Source of the DNA: Streptomyces sp. NRRL WC-3742
GTDB taxonomy: Bacteria > Actinomycetota > Actinomycetes > Streptomycetales > Streptomycetaceae
Direction: 5' to 3'
DNA: 64,000 nucleotides
NCBI RefSeq assembly: GCF_000720635.1
Contig: NZ_JOCF01000029.1
Location: forward strand, 18,154-82,153
This document shows, in pieces, positions 1-8,703 of the stretch (its first letter is position 1; each line of letters opens with the position of its first letter). Below the pieces are notes generated by a model. That model saw nothing but the letters and a program-made list of their open reading frames with translations. It did no database searches and was not told the DNA's origin. The position numbers were made by a program, and so were the translations under genes.

Positions 1-117
1 GCCCACCAGGAGCTCCCGCCGCATCTGTGGGCCTACGGCCTCGTGTGGGGCGTCGGGATGTTCGTCGTCGGATACGTCTTCTTCTGGAAGGCCGAGGAGG
101 AGTACGGCCGTGGCTGA
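1..117 (+). CDS. ABC-2 type polysaccharide exporter permease, C-terminal fragment
   Basis: The frame is open from the window edge to a TGA at 115-117. The 38 visible residues hold one hydrophobic segment (YGLVWGVGMFVVGYVFFW) followed by an acidic, cytosolic-looking tail (KAEEEYGRG). This is the usual end of TagG/Wzm permeases that export teichoic acids or other polysaccharides. The call rests mainly on the next gene, an ATPase of the matching TagH/Wzt class whose GTG start overlaps this stop by 8 nt, implying translational coupling. The N-terminal part lies outside the window. Confidence 0.6.
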   Translation, partial: AHQELPPHLWAYGLVWGVGMFVVGYVFFWKAEEEYGRG

Positions 118-919
118 CACCGACCTGAGCAAGCGCGACGCCGTCCCGGCGGTGGACATCGCCCGCGAACCCACCGTCGTCGTCGACGACGTGCACATCG
201 TCTACCGGGTGCACGGCGCCGGCTCCGGCAAGGGCAGCGCCACCTCGGCCCTGAGCCGCATCATCAGCCGCAGGCGCGCCGCCGGCGTGCGCGAGGTGCA
301 CGCCGTGCGCGGCGTCAGCTTCACCGCCTACAAGGGCGAGGCGATCGGCCTGATCGGCTCCAACGGCTCCGGCAAGTCGACCATGCTGTCCGCCATCGCC
401 GGCCTGCTGCCCACCGAGAAGGGCGGCATCTACACCAACGGCCAGCCCTCGCTGCTGGGCGTCAACGCGGCGCTGATGAACGAGCTGACCGGCGAGCGCA
501 ACGTCATCCTCGGCTGCCTGGCCATGGGCATGTCCCCGGCCGAGGTCCGCTCCCGCTACCAGGACATCGTCGACTTCTCCGGCATCAACGACAAGGGGGA
601 CTTCATCTCCCTGCCGATGCGCACCTACTCCTCCGGCATGGGCGCCCGCCTGCGGTTCTCCATCGCCGCCGCCAAGACCCACGACGTGCTGCTGATCGAC
701 GAGGCCCTCGCCACCGGCGACCAGGCGTTCCAGCAGCGCAGCAAGAAGCGGATCGAGGAGCTGCGCGCCTCCGCCGGTACCGTCTTCCTGGTCAGCCACG
801 ACAACAACTCGATCCGCGAGGTCTGCGAGCGCACGATCTGGATCGAGCACGGCGAGCTGGTCATGGACGGCCCCACCGACGAGGTCGTCGGCCGCTACGA
901 GCGCGGCGAGCGCCCGTAG
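110..919 (+). CDS. ABC transporter ATP-binding protein, TagH/Wzt type
   Basis: 269-residue ATPase that would power export of a teichoic acid or polysaccharide together with the overlapping upstream permease. Visible motifs: Walker A GSNGSGKST, a variant signature (YSSGMGARLRFSIAAA) typical of polysaccharide exporters rather than LSGGQ, Walker B DVLLIDEAL, and the switch histidine in VSHDNNS. The long N-terminal extension before the first strand is also usual in the TagH/Wzt class. There is no C-terminal carbohydrate-binding extension, so it is the short form. The GTG start at 110 is fixed by the 8-nt overlap. A strong terminator follows. Confidence 0.85.
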   Translation: MADTDLSKRDAVPAVDIAREPTVVVDDVHIVYRVHGAGSGKGSATSALSRIISRRRAAGVREVHAVRGVSFTAYKGEAIGLIGSNGSGKSTMLSAIAGLLPTEKGGIYTNGQPSLLGVNAALMNELTGERNVILGCLAMGMSPAEVRSRYQDIVDFSGINDKGDFISLPMRTYSSGMGARLRFSIAAAKTHDVLLIDEALATGDQAFQQRSKKRIEELRASAGTVFLVSHDNNSIREVCERTIWIEHGELVMDGPTDEVVGRYERGERP

Positions 920-940
920 CCCCGCGCAACCCCGCCCTGA

Positions 941-981
941 CCAGGGGCCGGTCCCGGAAACCCTCCGGGACCGGCCCCTGG
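941..981. terminator. Perfect 18-bp hairpin after the ABC exporter operon
   Basis: Arms 941-958 and 964-981 are perfectly complementary with a 5-nt loop. It lies 22 nt after the ATPase stop and separates the exporter operon from the hopanoid operon. No long T-tract follows, as is normal for streptomycete terminators. Confidence 0.85.
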
Positions 982-1112
982 TCGTTGTGCCCCCGCCCGT
1001 TGTGCCCCCGCCCGTACCTCCGGCGGGGTGAGCGCCACCGTGCGCCGGGCGGGGCGCCCTTTCTCCGCGCGCCCCGGGGTGCGAGGCTCGTGTGTCGGAC
1101 GTGGCGCCCGCG

Positions 1113-1153
1113 CTCGGACGCGTGTCCGAGTCGGACCGCTCATACCGAGCGGT
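1113..1153. promoter_or_regulatory. Two adjacent inverted repeats upstream of hpnC (candidate operators)
   Basis: CTCGGAC-GCGT-GTCCGAG at 1113-1130 and ACCGCTC-ATACC-GAGCGGT at 1135-1153 are both perfect 7-bp inverted repeats. They are separated by 4 nt and end 13 nt before the hpnC start. They could be dimeric repressor sites or small leader hairpins. I could not place convincing -35/-10 boxes. The rest of 982-1112 shows no gene. Confidence 0.45.
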
Positions 1154-1166
1154 GTAGAACGGGGGA

Positions 1167-2156
1167 GTGACAGCAGTGTCGGCTTCGGCCCAGCCCAGTG
1201 AAACCCCGCAGACCCCGCCCACGGGCCAGACCCTGGCGAAGGCGGCGGCCGAGAACTTCCCGGTCGCCCCGTTCTTCCTGCCCGGGGCCTGGCGCGACGA
1301 CCTGATGGCGGTCTACGGCTTCGCCCGGCTGGTCGACGACGCCGGCGACGGCGACCTCGCCGACCCGGGCGCCACCGCCGCCCTCCTCGGAGCCGCCCAG
1401 GCACCCCCCGCCACCCCTTCGGCCCAGTCCGGCCCGCCGAGTCCGGCCGAGACCGCCTTCCGGCTCTCCCTGCTCGACGCGCTCGAGCGCGACCTCGACC
1501 GGGTCTTCGAGTCCGCCCTGCACCCCGCGGGCGCCGAACGGCCCCTCCACCCGCTGATGGCCGGCCTCGTCCCCGTCGTCGACCGGCACGCGCTCACCCC
1601 CGAGCCGTTCCGCCGTCTGATCGAGGCCAACCGGGTGGACCAGACCACCTCCCGCTACGCCACCTACGACGACCTGGCCGGTTACTGCACCCTCTCCGCC
1701 GACCCGGTCGGCCGCCTCGTCCTGGCCATCGCCGGATTCTCCACCCCCGAGCGCATCGCCCTCTCCGACGCGATCTGCACCGCCCTCCAGCTGGCCGAGC
1801 ACCTGCAGGACGTGGCCGAGGACCTCGCCGCGGGCCGGATCTACCTGCCCCAGGAGGACCTCGAGCGCTTCGGCGTCACCGAGGAGGACCTCGCGGCCCC
1901 CTCCGCGAACGGGGCCGTGCGGGAACTGATCGCCTTCGAGACCGAACGGGCCCGCACCCTGCTCGACCGGGGCGCACCATTGGTAGGTACGGTTCGGGGG
2001 AGGCTTCGACTGCTCCTCGCGGGATTCACCGCAGGCGGCTACGCGGCCCTGGCGGCCGTCGAGGACGCCGGGTACGACGTGCTCGCCCGGCAGGCGAAGC
2101 CGGACAAGCGCCGCCTCGCAGCGAAGGCGGCGGCAATCTTCGCGAAGGGAAGGTGA
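1167..2156 (+). CDS. hpnC: Squalene/phytoene synthase family protein HpnC (hydroxysqualene synthase)
   Basis: 329 residues. In the HpnCDE route, HpnC converts presqualene diphosphate to hydroxysqualene, the step before HpnE reduction. The trans-prenyltransferase fold is shown by the first Asp-rich motif DDAGD (57-61) and a second motif in LAEHLQDVAEDLAAGRIYLP, where HpnC proteins carry DxxED. The first 25 residues are a Pro/Ser/Thr-rich tail. The GTG start at 1167 follows a GGGGGA purine run; another in-frame GTG lies 9 nt downstream. First gene of the hopanoid operon; it overlaps hpnD by 4 nt (GTGA). The HpnC/HpnD assignment follows gene order and similarity remembered from other hopanoid clusters. 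Confidence 0.88.
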   Translation: MTAVSASAQPSETPQTPPTGQTLAKAAAENFPVAPFFLPGAWRDDLMAVYGFARLVDDAGDGDLADPGATAALLGAAQAPPATPSAQSGPPSPAETAFRLSLLDALERDLDRVFESALHPAGAERPLHPLMAGLVPVVDRHALTPEPFRRLIEANRVDQTTSRYATYDDLAGYCTLSADPVGRLVLAIAGFSTPERIALSDAICTALQLAEHLQDVAEDLAAGRIYLPQEDLERFGVTEEDLAAPSANGAVRELIAFETERARTLLDRGAPLVGTVRGRLRLLLAGFTAGGYAALAAVEDAGYDVLARQAKPDKRRLAAKAAAIFAKGR

Positions 2157-3055
2157 ACGCCCGCGTGGCGGCATCACCACTGGCGTCGGCCCAGGTCATG
2201 GCGGCATACCGGTACTGCGAGGCGGTGACCGGCCTGCAGGCGCGCAACTTCAGCTACGGCATCCGGCTGCTGCCCGAGCCCAAGCGGCTGGCCATGTCGG
2301 CCCTGTACGCGCTCGCCCGTCGGGTGGACGACATCGGCGACGGGGACCTTCCGGCCGACCGCAAGGCCGAGGCGCTGCTGCGTACCCGGGAACTGGTCGA
2401 CGAGGTCCGCGCCGGGACGGTCGCCGAGGACGACACCGACCCGATCAAGGTCGCCCTGGCCGACACGGCCCGGCGCTTCCCGATCCCGCTCGGCGGCTTC
2501 GACGAGCTGATCGACGGCGTCGAGATGGACCTCAAGGGCGCCGAGTACCAGACGTACGAGGAGCTCAAGGTCTACTGCCGCTGCGTGGCCGGTGCCATCG
2601 GCCGGCTCTCGCTCGGCGTCTACGGCTGCGAGGACTTCGAGCGCGGCGGGCACTACGCCGACACCCTGGGCCTGGCCCTGCAGCTCACCAACATCCTGCG
2701 CGACCTGCGCGAGGACGCCCTCACCGGCCGCACCTACCTGCCCACCGAGGACCTCGTCCGGTTCGGCTGCGAGCAGGGCTTCGCCCTGGCCAAGCCGCCC
2801 GTCGGCGCGGACTTCACGGGCCTGGTCGCCTTCGAGGCCGCCCGCGCCCAGGCCGCCTTCGAGGAGGGCCTGCGGCTGCTGCCGATGCTCGACCGCCGCA
2901 GCCGCGCCTGCACCGCCGCGATGGCCGGGATCTACCACCGGCTGCTCGGCCGGATCGCCGCGGACCCCGAGTCGGTGCTGCGCGGGCGGGTCTCCCTGCC
3001 CGGCTGGGAGAAGGCGTACGTGGCGCTTTCCGGGCTCGCCGGGGGGCGTTCTTGA
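2153..3055 (+). CDS. hpnD: Presqualene diphosphate synthase HpnD
   Basis: 300 residues. It would join two farnesyl diphosphates into presqualene diphosphate, the first committed step to squalene by the bacterial HpnCDE route. Motifs: VDDIGDGDL (first Asp-rich, 58-66) and NILRDLREDALTGRTYLP (about 181-198), both canonical for squalene/phytoene synthases. The GTG start overlaps the hpnC stop by 4 nt, so the two paralogous synthases are probably made in matched amounts. The 142 nt to hpnE hold no gene. Confidence 0.88.
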   Translation: MNARVAASPLASAQVMAAYRYCEAVTGLQARNFSYGIRLLPEPKRLAMSALYALARRVDDIGDGDLPADRKAEALLRTRELVDEVRAGTVAEDDTDPIKVALADTARRFPIPLGGFDELIDGVEMDLKGAEYQTYEELKVYCRCVAGAIGRLSLGVYGCEDFERGGHYADTLGLALQLTNILRDLREDALTGRTYLPTEDLVRFGCEQGFALAKPPVGADFTGLVAFEAARAQAAFEEGLRLLPMLDRRSRACTAAMAGIYHRLLGRIAADPESVLRGRVSLPGWEKAYVALSGLAGGRS

Positions 3056-3197
3056 TTCTCACCGCACTTCTGTCACGCTGTGTCAGCGGGGAATCACATC
3101 CGGGCAGAGCCCTGGCGGACAGGGCCGTGCCGACCACACGCGTGCCGACCGGGGCGACCGCCCCGGGGCGGTCCACCGACTTCGAGGGGGAGGACCG

Positions 3198-4631
3198 ATG
3201 ACCGGGCGAGCCGCTGCCGCACGCCCGGCCGTCGTGGTGGTCGGCGGGGGCCTCGCGGGCATCACCGCGGCGCTGCGCCTGGCCGAGGCCGACCGGCGGG
3301 TCACCCTCGTCGAGGGCCGGCCCCGGCTCGGTGGCCTGGCCTTCTCCTTCAAGCGCGGCGAGCTGACCGTCGACAACGGCCAGCACGTCTACCTGCGCTG
3401 CTGCACCGCCTACCGGGGCCTGCTGGAACGCCTCGGCGCGGCCCGGCTCACCCGTCTGCAGGAACGCCTCGACGTCCCCGTCCTGTCCGTCACCGGCCCC
3501 GAGGGCGCGCCCGTGCGCACCCTCGGCCGGCTGCGCAGGGCCGCCCTGCCCGTCCCGCTGCACCTGGCGGGCAGCCTCGCCCGCTACCCGCACCTGTCGC
3601 CCGCCGACCGGGCCCGGGTGGTGCGCGGCGCGCTCGCCCTCAAGGGCCTGGACCTGGACGACCCGGCGCTGGACGACATCTCCTTCGGCGACTGGCTGCG
3701 CCGCCACGGGCAGAACGCCGCCACCACGGCCGCCCTGTGGGACCTCGTGGGCGTGGCCACCCTCAACGCCAGGGCCGACCAGGTCTCCCTGGCGCTGGCC
3801 GCGATGGTGTTCAAGACGGGCCTGCTCTCCGACCCGGGCGCCTCCGACATCGGTATCGCCGCCGTCCCGCTCGGCGAGATCCACCACGACCGGGCGCTGG
3901 AGGAGCTGGAGCGGGCCGGCGTGAAGGTGCTGCTGCGCGCCCGCGTGGCGGAGCTCAAGCCCGGCGCCCCCCAGCACGCCCTGCGCCTGGAGGACGGCGA
4001 ACTGCTCACCGCCGACACCGTCGTCCTCGCCGGCGCCCAGGACAGCGCGGCCGCCCTGCTGCCGCCGAAGGCCGTCCCCAACCAGGAGCGGCTGGCCGGG
4101 TTCGGCACCGCGCCGATCCTCAACGTGCACGTGGTCTACGACCGCACGCTGATGCGTCAGCCCTTCTTCGCCGCCCTCGGCTCGCCCGTCCAGTGGGTCT
4201 TCGACCGCACCGCGCACTCGGGCCTGGCCGGCACCGAACTGGGCCGGGCCCACCCCGGCGCCCAGTACCTGGCGCTGTCGCAGTCCGCCGTCCAGGACGA
4301 GATCGACCTGCCGGTGGCCGAACTGCGCCGGCGCTACCTGCCCGAGCTGGCCCGGCTGCTGCCGGCCGCCGCCGGGGCCGAGGTGCTGGACTTCTTCGTC
4401 ACCCGCGAGCGCACCGCCACCTTCGACCCGGCCCCGGGCACCGCGGCGCTGCGCCCCGGGGCCCGCACCGAGGTGCCGGGCCTGCTGCTCGCCGGCGCGT
4501 GGACGGCCACCCGCTGGCCCGCGACGATGGAGGGTGCGGTGCGCAGCGGCCACGCCGCCGCCGACGCGGCGCTCGCGGCCGAGGGCGCCCGGGTGCCGGT
4601 GGACGCCGGTGACGGAAGGTGGCCCCGGTGA
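3198..4631 (+). CDS. hpnE: Hydroxysqualene dehydroxylase HpnE (FAD-dependent)
   Basis: 477 residues. It would reduce hydroxysqualene to squalene, completing the HpnCDE route. The N-terminus is a Rossmann FAD-binding fold, VVVVGGGLAGITAALRLAE then VTLVEG (12-40), and GGLAFSF matches the motif after the dinucleotide fold in phytoene-desaturase-like oxidoreductases. The C-terminus GLLLAGAWTATRWPATMEGAVRSG is the FAD-contacting segment of this class. The ATG at 3198 has a strong RBS (GGGGGAGGA) 6-7 nt upstream, so I prefer it to the longer open frame that begins inside hpnD. Confidence 0.88.
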   Translation: MTGRAAAARPAVVVVGGGLAGITAALRLAEADRRVTLVEGRPRLGGLAFSFKRGELTVDNGQHVYLRCCTAYRGLLERLGAARLTRLQERLDVPVLSVTGPEGAPVRTLGRLRRAALPVPLHLAGSLARYPHLSPADRARVVRGALALKGLDLDDPALDDISFGDWLRRHGQNAATTAALWDLVGVATLNARADQVSLALAAMVFKTGLLSDPGASDIGIAAVPLGEIHHDRALEELERAGVKVLLRARVAELKPGAPQHALRLEDGELLTADTVVLAGAQDSAAALLPPKAVPNQERLAGFGTAPILNVHVVYDRTLMRQPFFAALGSPVQWVFDRTAHSGLAGTELGRAHPGAQYLALSQSAVQDEIDLPVAELRRRYLPELARLLPAAAGAEVLDFFVTRERTATFDPAPGTAALRPGARTEVPGLLLAGAWTATRWPATMEGAVRSGHAAADAALAAEGARVPVDAGDGRWPR

Positions 4632-4710
4632 CGGCCGGCCCCCTCGCCGGGGACCCTGCCAGAGCCAGGGGCCCGCGCACCGGCGACGACCCGGGCAGTA
4701 CCGGCCGTAC

Positions 4711-4812
4711 CGACACCGTTCGGCCCGACACGATCCGCGCCGCGATCCGCACCGCGATCCGCACTGACACGATCCGTACTGACACGATCCGCACCGACAC
4801 CGGCCGCGCCGA
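4711..4812. repeat. Degenerate 12/15-bp tandem repeats between hpnE and the polyprenyl synthase gene
   Basis: Repeated units built on GACACGATCCGYAC and CGCGATCCGCAC, about six copies. All unit lengths are multiples of three and the frame stays open, so a start upstream would give an IRTDTIRTD-like peptide. I read the repeats as lying between genes, because a better start follows at 4871. Confidence 0.7.
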
Positions 4813-4870
4813 GAACGCCGCCATCCGGCCGCCAGGGGCGGCTCGGCAGGACGAGGGAGAGGGAACGCAC

Positions 4871-5959
4871 GTGGAGTCTCGTACCGGTTTCGCCGACTCA
4901 GGCACGGCGCACGCCGAACCGGTCTCCGTGCCGGAGCTGCTCGCCCGCAGCCGTACGCTCTGCGGCCCGCTGCTGCGCGGCGCGGTCGCCCGTTTGGCCG
5001 CACCGATGGACACCGTCGCGGCGTACCACTTCGGCTGGATCGACCGGGACGGCACGCCGGTGGAGGGGGACGGCGGCAAGGCCGTGCGCCCGGCCCTGGC
5101 CCTGCTGTCGGCGCGGGCCGCGGGCGCCGACGCGGAGGCCGGGGTGCCCGGGGGCGTCGCAATTGAACTGGTGCACAACTTTTCCCTGCTCCATGATGAT
5201 CTGATGGACGGTGACGAGACCCGACGGCACCGGGCCACCGCCTGGACGGTCTTCGGTCCGGCCCAGGCGATCCTGGTCGGCGACGCCCTGGCGACGCTCG
5301 GCACGGAGGTGCTGCTCGACGCCGGTGAGACCGGCGGCGCCAGCCCCGCCGACGCCGCGCGGGCCGTCCGGCTGCTCACCACGGCCACCCGCCGCCTGAT
5401 CGACGGCCAGGCCATGGACGTCTCCTTCGAACAGCGCGACAGCGTCACGGTCGCGGAGTGCCTCGAGATGGAGGGGGGCAAGACCGCCGCCCTGCTGGCC
5501 GCCGCCTCGGCGATCGGCGCCGTCCTGGCCGGGGCGGACGACGAGGTCTCCGACGCGCTCCAGCGCTACGGCCACCACCTGGGCCTGGCCTTCCAGGCGG
5601 TGGACGACCTGCTCGGGATCTGGGGCGCCACCGAGGTCACCGGCAAGCCGCACTGGGGCGACCTGCGCCAGCGCAAGAAGTCCCTGCCGGTCGCCGCGGC
5701 GCTGGCCGAGGGCGGTGCGGCCTCGCGCCGCCTCGCCGGGGAACTGGCCGACCCGAAGGGCCGCGGCGAGGAGAGCGAGTCCGAGCTCGCCGCCCGGGCC
5801 GCCCTCATCGAGGCCGCCGGCGGCCGGGCCTGGACGCAGGAAGAGGCCCGACGCCAGCACACGACTGCCCTCGCCGCCCTGGACGAGGTGCCCATGACCG
5901 ACGAGGTGCGCGAGCACTTCGTCGCACTCGCCGAATTCGTGGTGGTACGAGAGAGGTGA
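4871..5959 (+). CDS. Polyprenyl diphosphate synthase of the hopanoid operon
   Basis: 362 residues. Isoprenyl synthase that would make farnesyl (or longer) diphosphate for HpnD. Motifs: first Asp-rich motif LLHDDLMDGDETRRH (DDLMD at 109-113), second motif QAVDDLLGIWG (near 245), and the Lys/Arg of GGKAVRP for substrate binding. I chose the GTG at 4871, preceded by GAGGGAGAGGGAA, because it gives the usual family length. The in-frame GTG at 4619 would overlap hpnE but adds 84 residues encoded largely by tandem repeats. Chain length cannot be read with confidence. shc follows after 7 nt. Confidence 0.85.
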   Translation: MESRTGFADSGTAHAEPVSVPELLARSRTLCGPLLRGAVARLAAPMDTVAAYHFGWIDRDGTPVEGDGGKAVRPALALLSARAAGADAEAGVPGGVAIELVHNFSLLHDDLMDGDETRRHRATAWTVFGPAQAILVGDALATLGTEVLLDAGETGGASPADAARAVRLLTTATRRLIDGQAMDVSFEQRDSVTVAECLEMEGGKTAALLAAASAIGAVLAGADDEVSDALQRYGHHLGLAFQAVDDLLGIWGATEVTGKPHWGDLRQRKKSLPVAAALAEGGAASRRLAGELADPKGRGEESESELAARAALIEAAGGRAWTQEEARRQHTTALAALDEVPMTDEVREHFVALAEFVVVRER

Positions 5960-5966
5960 CGTTACG

Positions 5967-8024
5967 TTGACAGCAACCGCGGACGGCCGGCTCGACCCTG
6001 AGTACGATTCCGAGCCGGTCGCGGTGGGCGACCGCCCTGCCGCCCTGCTGGGCGCGGGGCGGTGGCAGCCCGAGGACGCCGGCCCGGCGCGGCCGGCGGG
6101 CGAGGGCCAGGGCCAGGGACCGGCCGACGCGCGCGAGGCCCTGGCCCGCGCCACCGCCCACCTGCTCTCGCTCCAGTCCCCCGAGGGCTGGTGGAAGGGC
6201 GACCTCGAGACCAACGTCACGATGGACGCCGAGGACTTACTGCTCAGGCAGTTCCTCGGCATCCGGACCGAGGAGCAGACCGCCGCCACCGCCGAGTGGA
6301 TCCGCTCCCAGCAGCGCGAGGACGGCACCTGGGCCACCTTCCACGGCGGCCCGGCCGAACTGTCCACCACCGTCGAGGCGTACGTCGCCCTCAAACTCGC
6401 CGGGGACGACCCGAACGCCCCGCACATGCTGGCCGCCGCCCGCCACATCCGCTCCGCCGGGGGCATCGCGGCCGCCCGGGTGTTCACCCGGATCTGGCTC
6501 GCGCTGTTCGGCTGGTGGCCCTGGGAGCGGCTGCCCGAGATGCCGCCCGAGATCATCTTCCTGCCCAAGTGGCTGCCGCTGAACATCTACGCCTTCGGCT
6601 GCTGGGCCCGTCAGACCATCGTCCCGCTCACCGTCGTCTCCTCCCACCGGCCCGTACGCCCGGCGCCCTTCGCCCTGACCGAGCTGCACACCGACCCGGC
6701 CGACCCCTACCCGACCCGGCCGCTCGCCCCCGCCACCAGCTGGGACGGCCTCTTCGAGCGCCTGGACAGGGTGCTCCACGCCTACCACCACCGGGCCTTC
6801 CGCCCGCTGCGCAAGCTCGCCGTCACCCAAGCCTGCCGCTGGATCGTCGAGCGGCAGGAGGCGGACGGCTGCTGGGGCGGCATCCAGCCCCCGGCCGTCT
6901 ACTCGCTGATCGCCCTGCACCTGGAGGGCTACGAGCTGGACCACCCGGTGATGAAGGCGGGCCTCGCCTCCTTCGACCGCTTCACCGTGCACACCGAGGA
7001 CGGCATGCGCTGGATGGAGGCGTGCCAGTCCCCGGTCTGGGACACCTGCCTGGCCACCATCGCCCTGGTCGACGCGGGCCTTCCGCGCGACCACCCGGCG
7101 CTGGTCGCGGCCGCCGACTGGATGCTCGACGAGGAGATCACCTCCCGAGGCGACTGGTCCGTGAAGCGGCCGGGCCTGCCGGCGGGAGGCTGGGCCTTCG
7201 AGTTCGAGAACGACACCTATCCCGACATCGACGACACCGCCGAGGTGGTGCTCGCCCTGCGCCGGGTCGGCCACCCGGAACCGGCCCGGCTGGACGCGGC
7301 CGTGGACCGCGCCGTGCTGTGGAACCTCGGCATGCAGTCCAAGAACGGCGCCTGGGGCGCCTTCGACGTCGACAACACCAGCAAGCTGCCCAACCGGCTG
7401 CCGTTCTGCGACTTCGGCGAGGTGGTCGACCCGCCCTCCGCCGACGTCACCGCCCACGTGGTGGAGATGCTCGCCGAGACGGGCCTCGCGGCGGACCGGC
7501 GCACCCGGCGCGGCATCGAGTGGCTGCTGCGCAACCAGGAGGCGGACGGCTCCTGGTTCGGCCGCTGGGGCACCAACTACATCTACGGCACCGGCTCGGT
7601 GCTGCCCGCCCTCGCCGCGGCCGGCGTCCCCGACGAGCACCCGGCCGTGCGGCGCGCCGTGCGCTGGCTGGAGGACCGCCAGAACGCGGACGGCGGCTGG
7701 GGCGAGGACATGCGCTCCTACGAGGACCCGGCGCAGTGGGCCGGGCGCGGCGACTCCACCGCCTCGCAGACCGCCTGGGCGCTGATGGCGCTCCTCGCGG
7801 CCGGCGAGGGCCCGCGCGGCCGGGCCAACCCGGCCGTGGAGCGCGGCGTGGCCTGGCTGGTGCGCACCCAGCTGCCCGAGGGCACCTGGGACGAGCCGCA
7901 GTTCACCGGCACCGGGTTCCCGTGGGACTTCTCCATCAACTACCACCTCTACCGGCTGGTCTTCCCGGTGACCGCGCTCGGCCGCTACCTGGACGCCGCC
8001 CCGGCGATCGGAGCGTCACGGTGA
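5967..8024 (+). CDS. shc: Squalene-hopene cyclase
   Basis: 685 residues. Membrane-associated class II triterpene cyclase converting squalene to hopene/hopanol. The catalytic DXDD acid is DIDD (420-423, in YPDIDDTAE). Several QW repeats are visible: QEADGCWGG, QNADGGWGED, QEADGSWFGRWG and EGTWDEPQFTG, and the C-terminus FPWDFSINYHLYRLVFPVTALGRY is standard. The first 60 residues are an Ala/Gly/Asp-rich tail. The start is TTG at 5967 with GAGAGGTGAC upstream; no ATG/GTG fits as well. hpnG begins with GTG overlapping the stop by 4 nt. Confidence 0.95.
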   Translation: MTATADGRLDPEYDSEPVAVGDRPAALLGAGRWQPEDAGPARPAGEGQGQGPADAREALARATAHLLSLQSPEGWWKGDLETNVTMDAEDLLLRQFLGIRTEEQTAATAEWIRSQQREDGTWATFHGGPAELSTTVEAYVALKLAGDDPNAPHMLAAARHIRSAGGIAAARVFTRIWLALFGWWPWERLPEMPPEIIFLPKWLPLNIYAFGCWARQTIVPLTVVSSHRPVRPAPFALTELHTDPADPYPTRPLAPATSWDGLFERLDRVLHAYHHRAFRPLRKLAVTQACRWIVERQEADGCWGGIQPPAVYSLIALHLEGYELDHPVMKAGLASFDRFTVHTEDGMRWMEACQSPVWDTCLATIALVDAGLPRDHPALVAAADWMLDEEITSRGDWSVKRPGLPAGGWAFEFENDTYPDIDDTAEVVLALRRVGHPEPARLDAAVDRAVLWNLGMQSKNGAWGAFDVDNTSKLPNRLPFCDFGEVVDPPSADVTAHVVEMLAETGLAADRRTRRGIEWLLRNQEADGSWFGRWGTNYIYGTGSVLPALAAAGVPDEHPAVRRAVRWLEDRQNADGGWGEDMRSYEDPAQWAGRGDSTASQTAWALMALLAAGEGPRGRANPAVERGVAWLVRTQLPEGTWDEPQFTGTGFPWDFSINYHLYRLVFPVTALGRYLDAAPAIGASR

Positions 8025-8701
8025 CCTGCGCGCCCCTGCTGGTCCTCTGCGCCCTCGGCCCCGAGGTCTGGGCCCTGCGCGGCGGCGACTGGCGGGGCGC
8101 GGCCGGCGGGCCGCCGGTGCTGGTGCGCACCGGCGTCGGCCGGCGCCGGGCGGCCCTGACGGTGCGCCGGCTTCTCGGCTCGGCGCCCACCGGGTACGGC
8201 GCCGTGGTCGTGGCCGGCTTCGGCGCGGCCGTCGGCCCCGGGATCCGGCCCGGGGACGTCGTGGTCGCCGACGGCGTGCGCGACGCGGAGGGCCACCACC
8301 ACCGCGTCGACTCCGGCCCGGAGCTGGCCCGCGCGCTCAAGGAGTGCGGGATCGTCGCCCACACCGGGGTGCACCACACCGCCGACCACGTGGTGCGCGG
8401 CCTGGAGCGGCGGGCCCTGCACGTCCAGGGCGCGCTGGCCGTCGACATGGAGGCGTCCGGCGTCCTGGCCGCTCTGGCCGAGGTGCGCCCGGCGCTGCCG
8501 ACGGCCGTCCTGCGGGTGGTGGTGGACACCCCCGAGCACGAACTGCTGCGGCCCGGCACCCTGCCGGCCGGGGTACGGGCCTGGCGGACGCTGCGGGCCA
8601 CCGTGCCCGCCATCGTCGACTGGTACCGGCCCGGTCCCGGGCCCGGCCCCGCTGACCTGAACCACCCGACATCCTCGACGCTCAGCCAGGAGGCGAGCTA
8701 G
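8021..8701 (+). CDS. hpnG: Hopanoid-associated phosphorylase HpnG (nucleosidase family)
   Basis: 226 residues. HpnG-type enzymes remove adenine from adenosylhopane to give phosphoribosyl/ribosylhopane. The chain resembles the MTA/SAH nucleosidase and purine phosphorylase fold: VRTGVGRRRAALTVRRLL near the start, AVVVAGFGAAVGPGIRPGDVVVAD in the middle, and the substrate loop AVDMEASGVLAAL, whose ME pair binds the ribose in this superfamily. It overlaps shc by 4 nt and is followed by hpnH after 2 nt, so all three are probably translationally linked. Confidence 0.85.
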   Translation: MTCAPLLVLCALGPEVWALRGGDWRGAAGGPPVLVRTGVGRRRAALTVRRLLGSAPTGYGAVVVAGFGAAVGPGIRPGDVVVADGVRDAEGHHHRVDSGPELARALKECGIVAHTGVHHTADHVVRGLERRALHVQGALAVDMEASGVLAALAEVRPALPTAVLRVVVDTPEHELLRPGTLPAGVRAWRTLRATVPAIVDWYRPGPGPGPADLNHPTSSTLSQEAS

Positions 8702-8703
8702 CC

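Noticed and set aside
2592..3197. Upstream in-frame extension of hpnE reaching back into hpnD
   Set aside because: Arg/Ser/Pro-rich shadow of hpnD; the FAD-binding fold begins right after the ATG at 3198, which has a strong RBS.
4619..4870. N-terminal extension of the polyprenyl synthase
   Set aside because: Encoded mostly by tandem repeats; the GTG at 4871 has a better RBS and gives the family length.
2814..5162. Very long open frames antisense to hpnD/hpnE and the polyprenyl synthase gene, and similar ones elsewhere (for example 6237-7946 and 38256-41393 on the minus strand)
   Set aside because: They are produced by the high GC of third codon positions. They have no RBS, no recognisable domains and the skewed composition (Arg/Pro/Gly or Val/Gly/Asp rich) of shadow frames.
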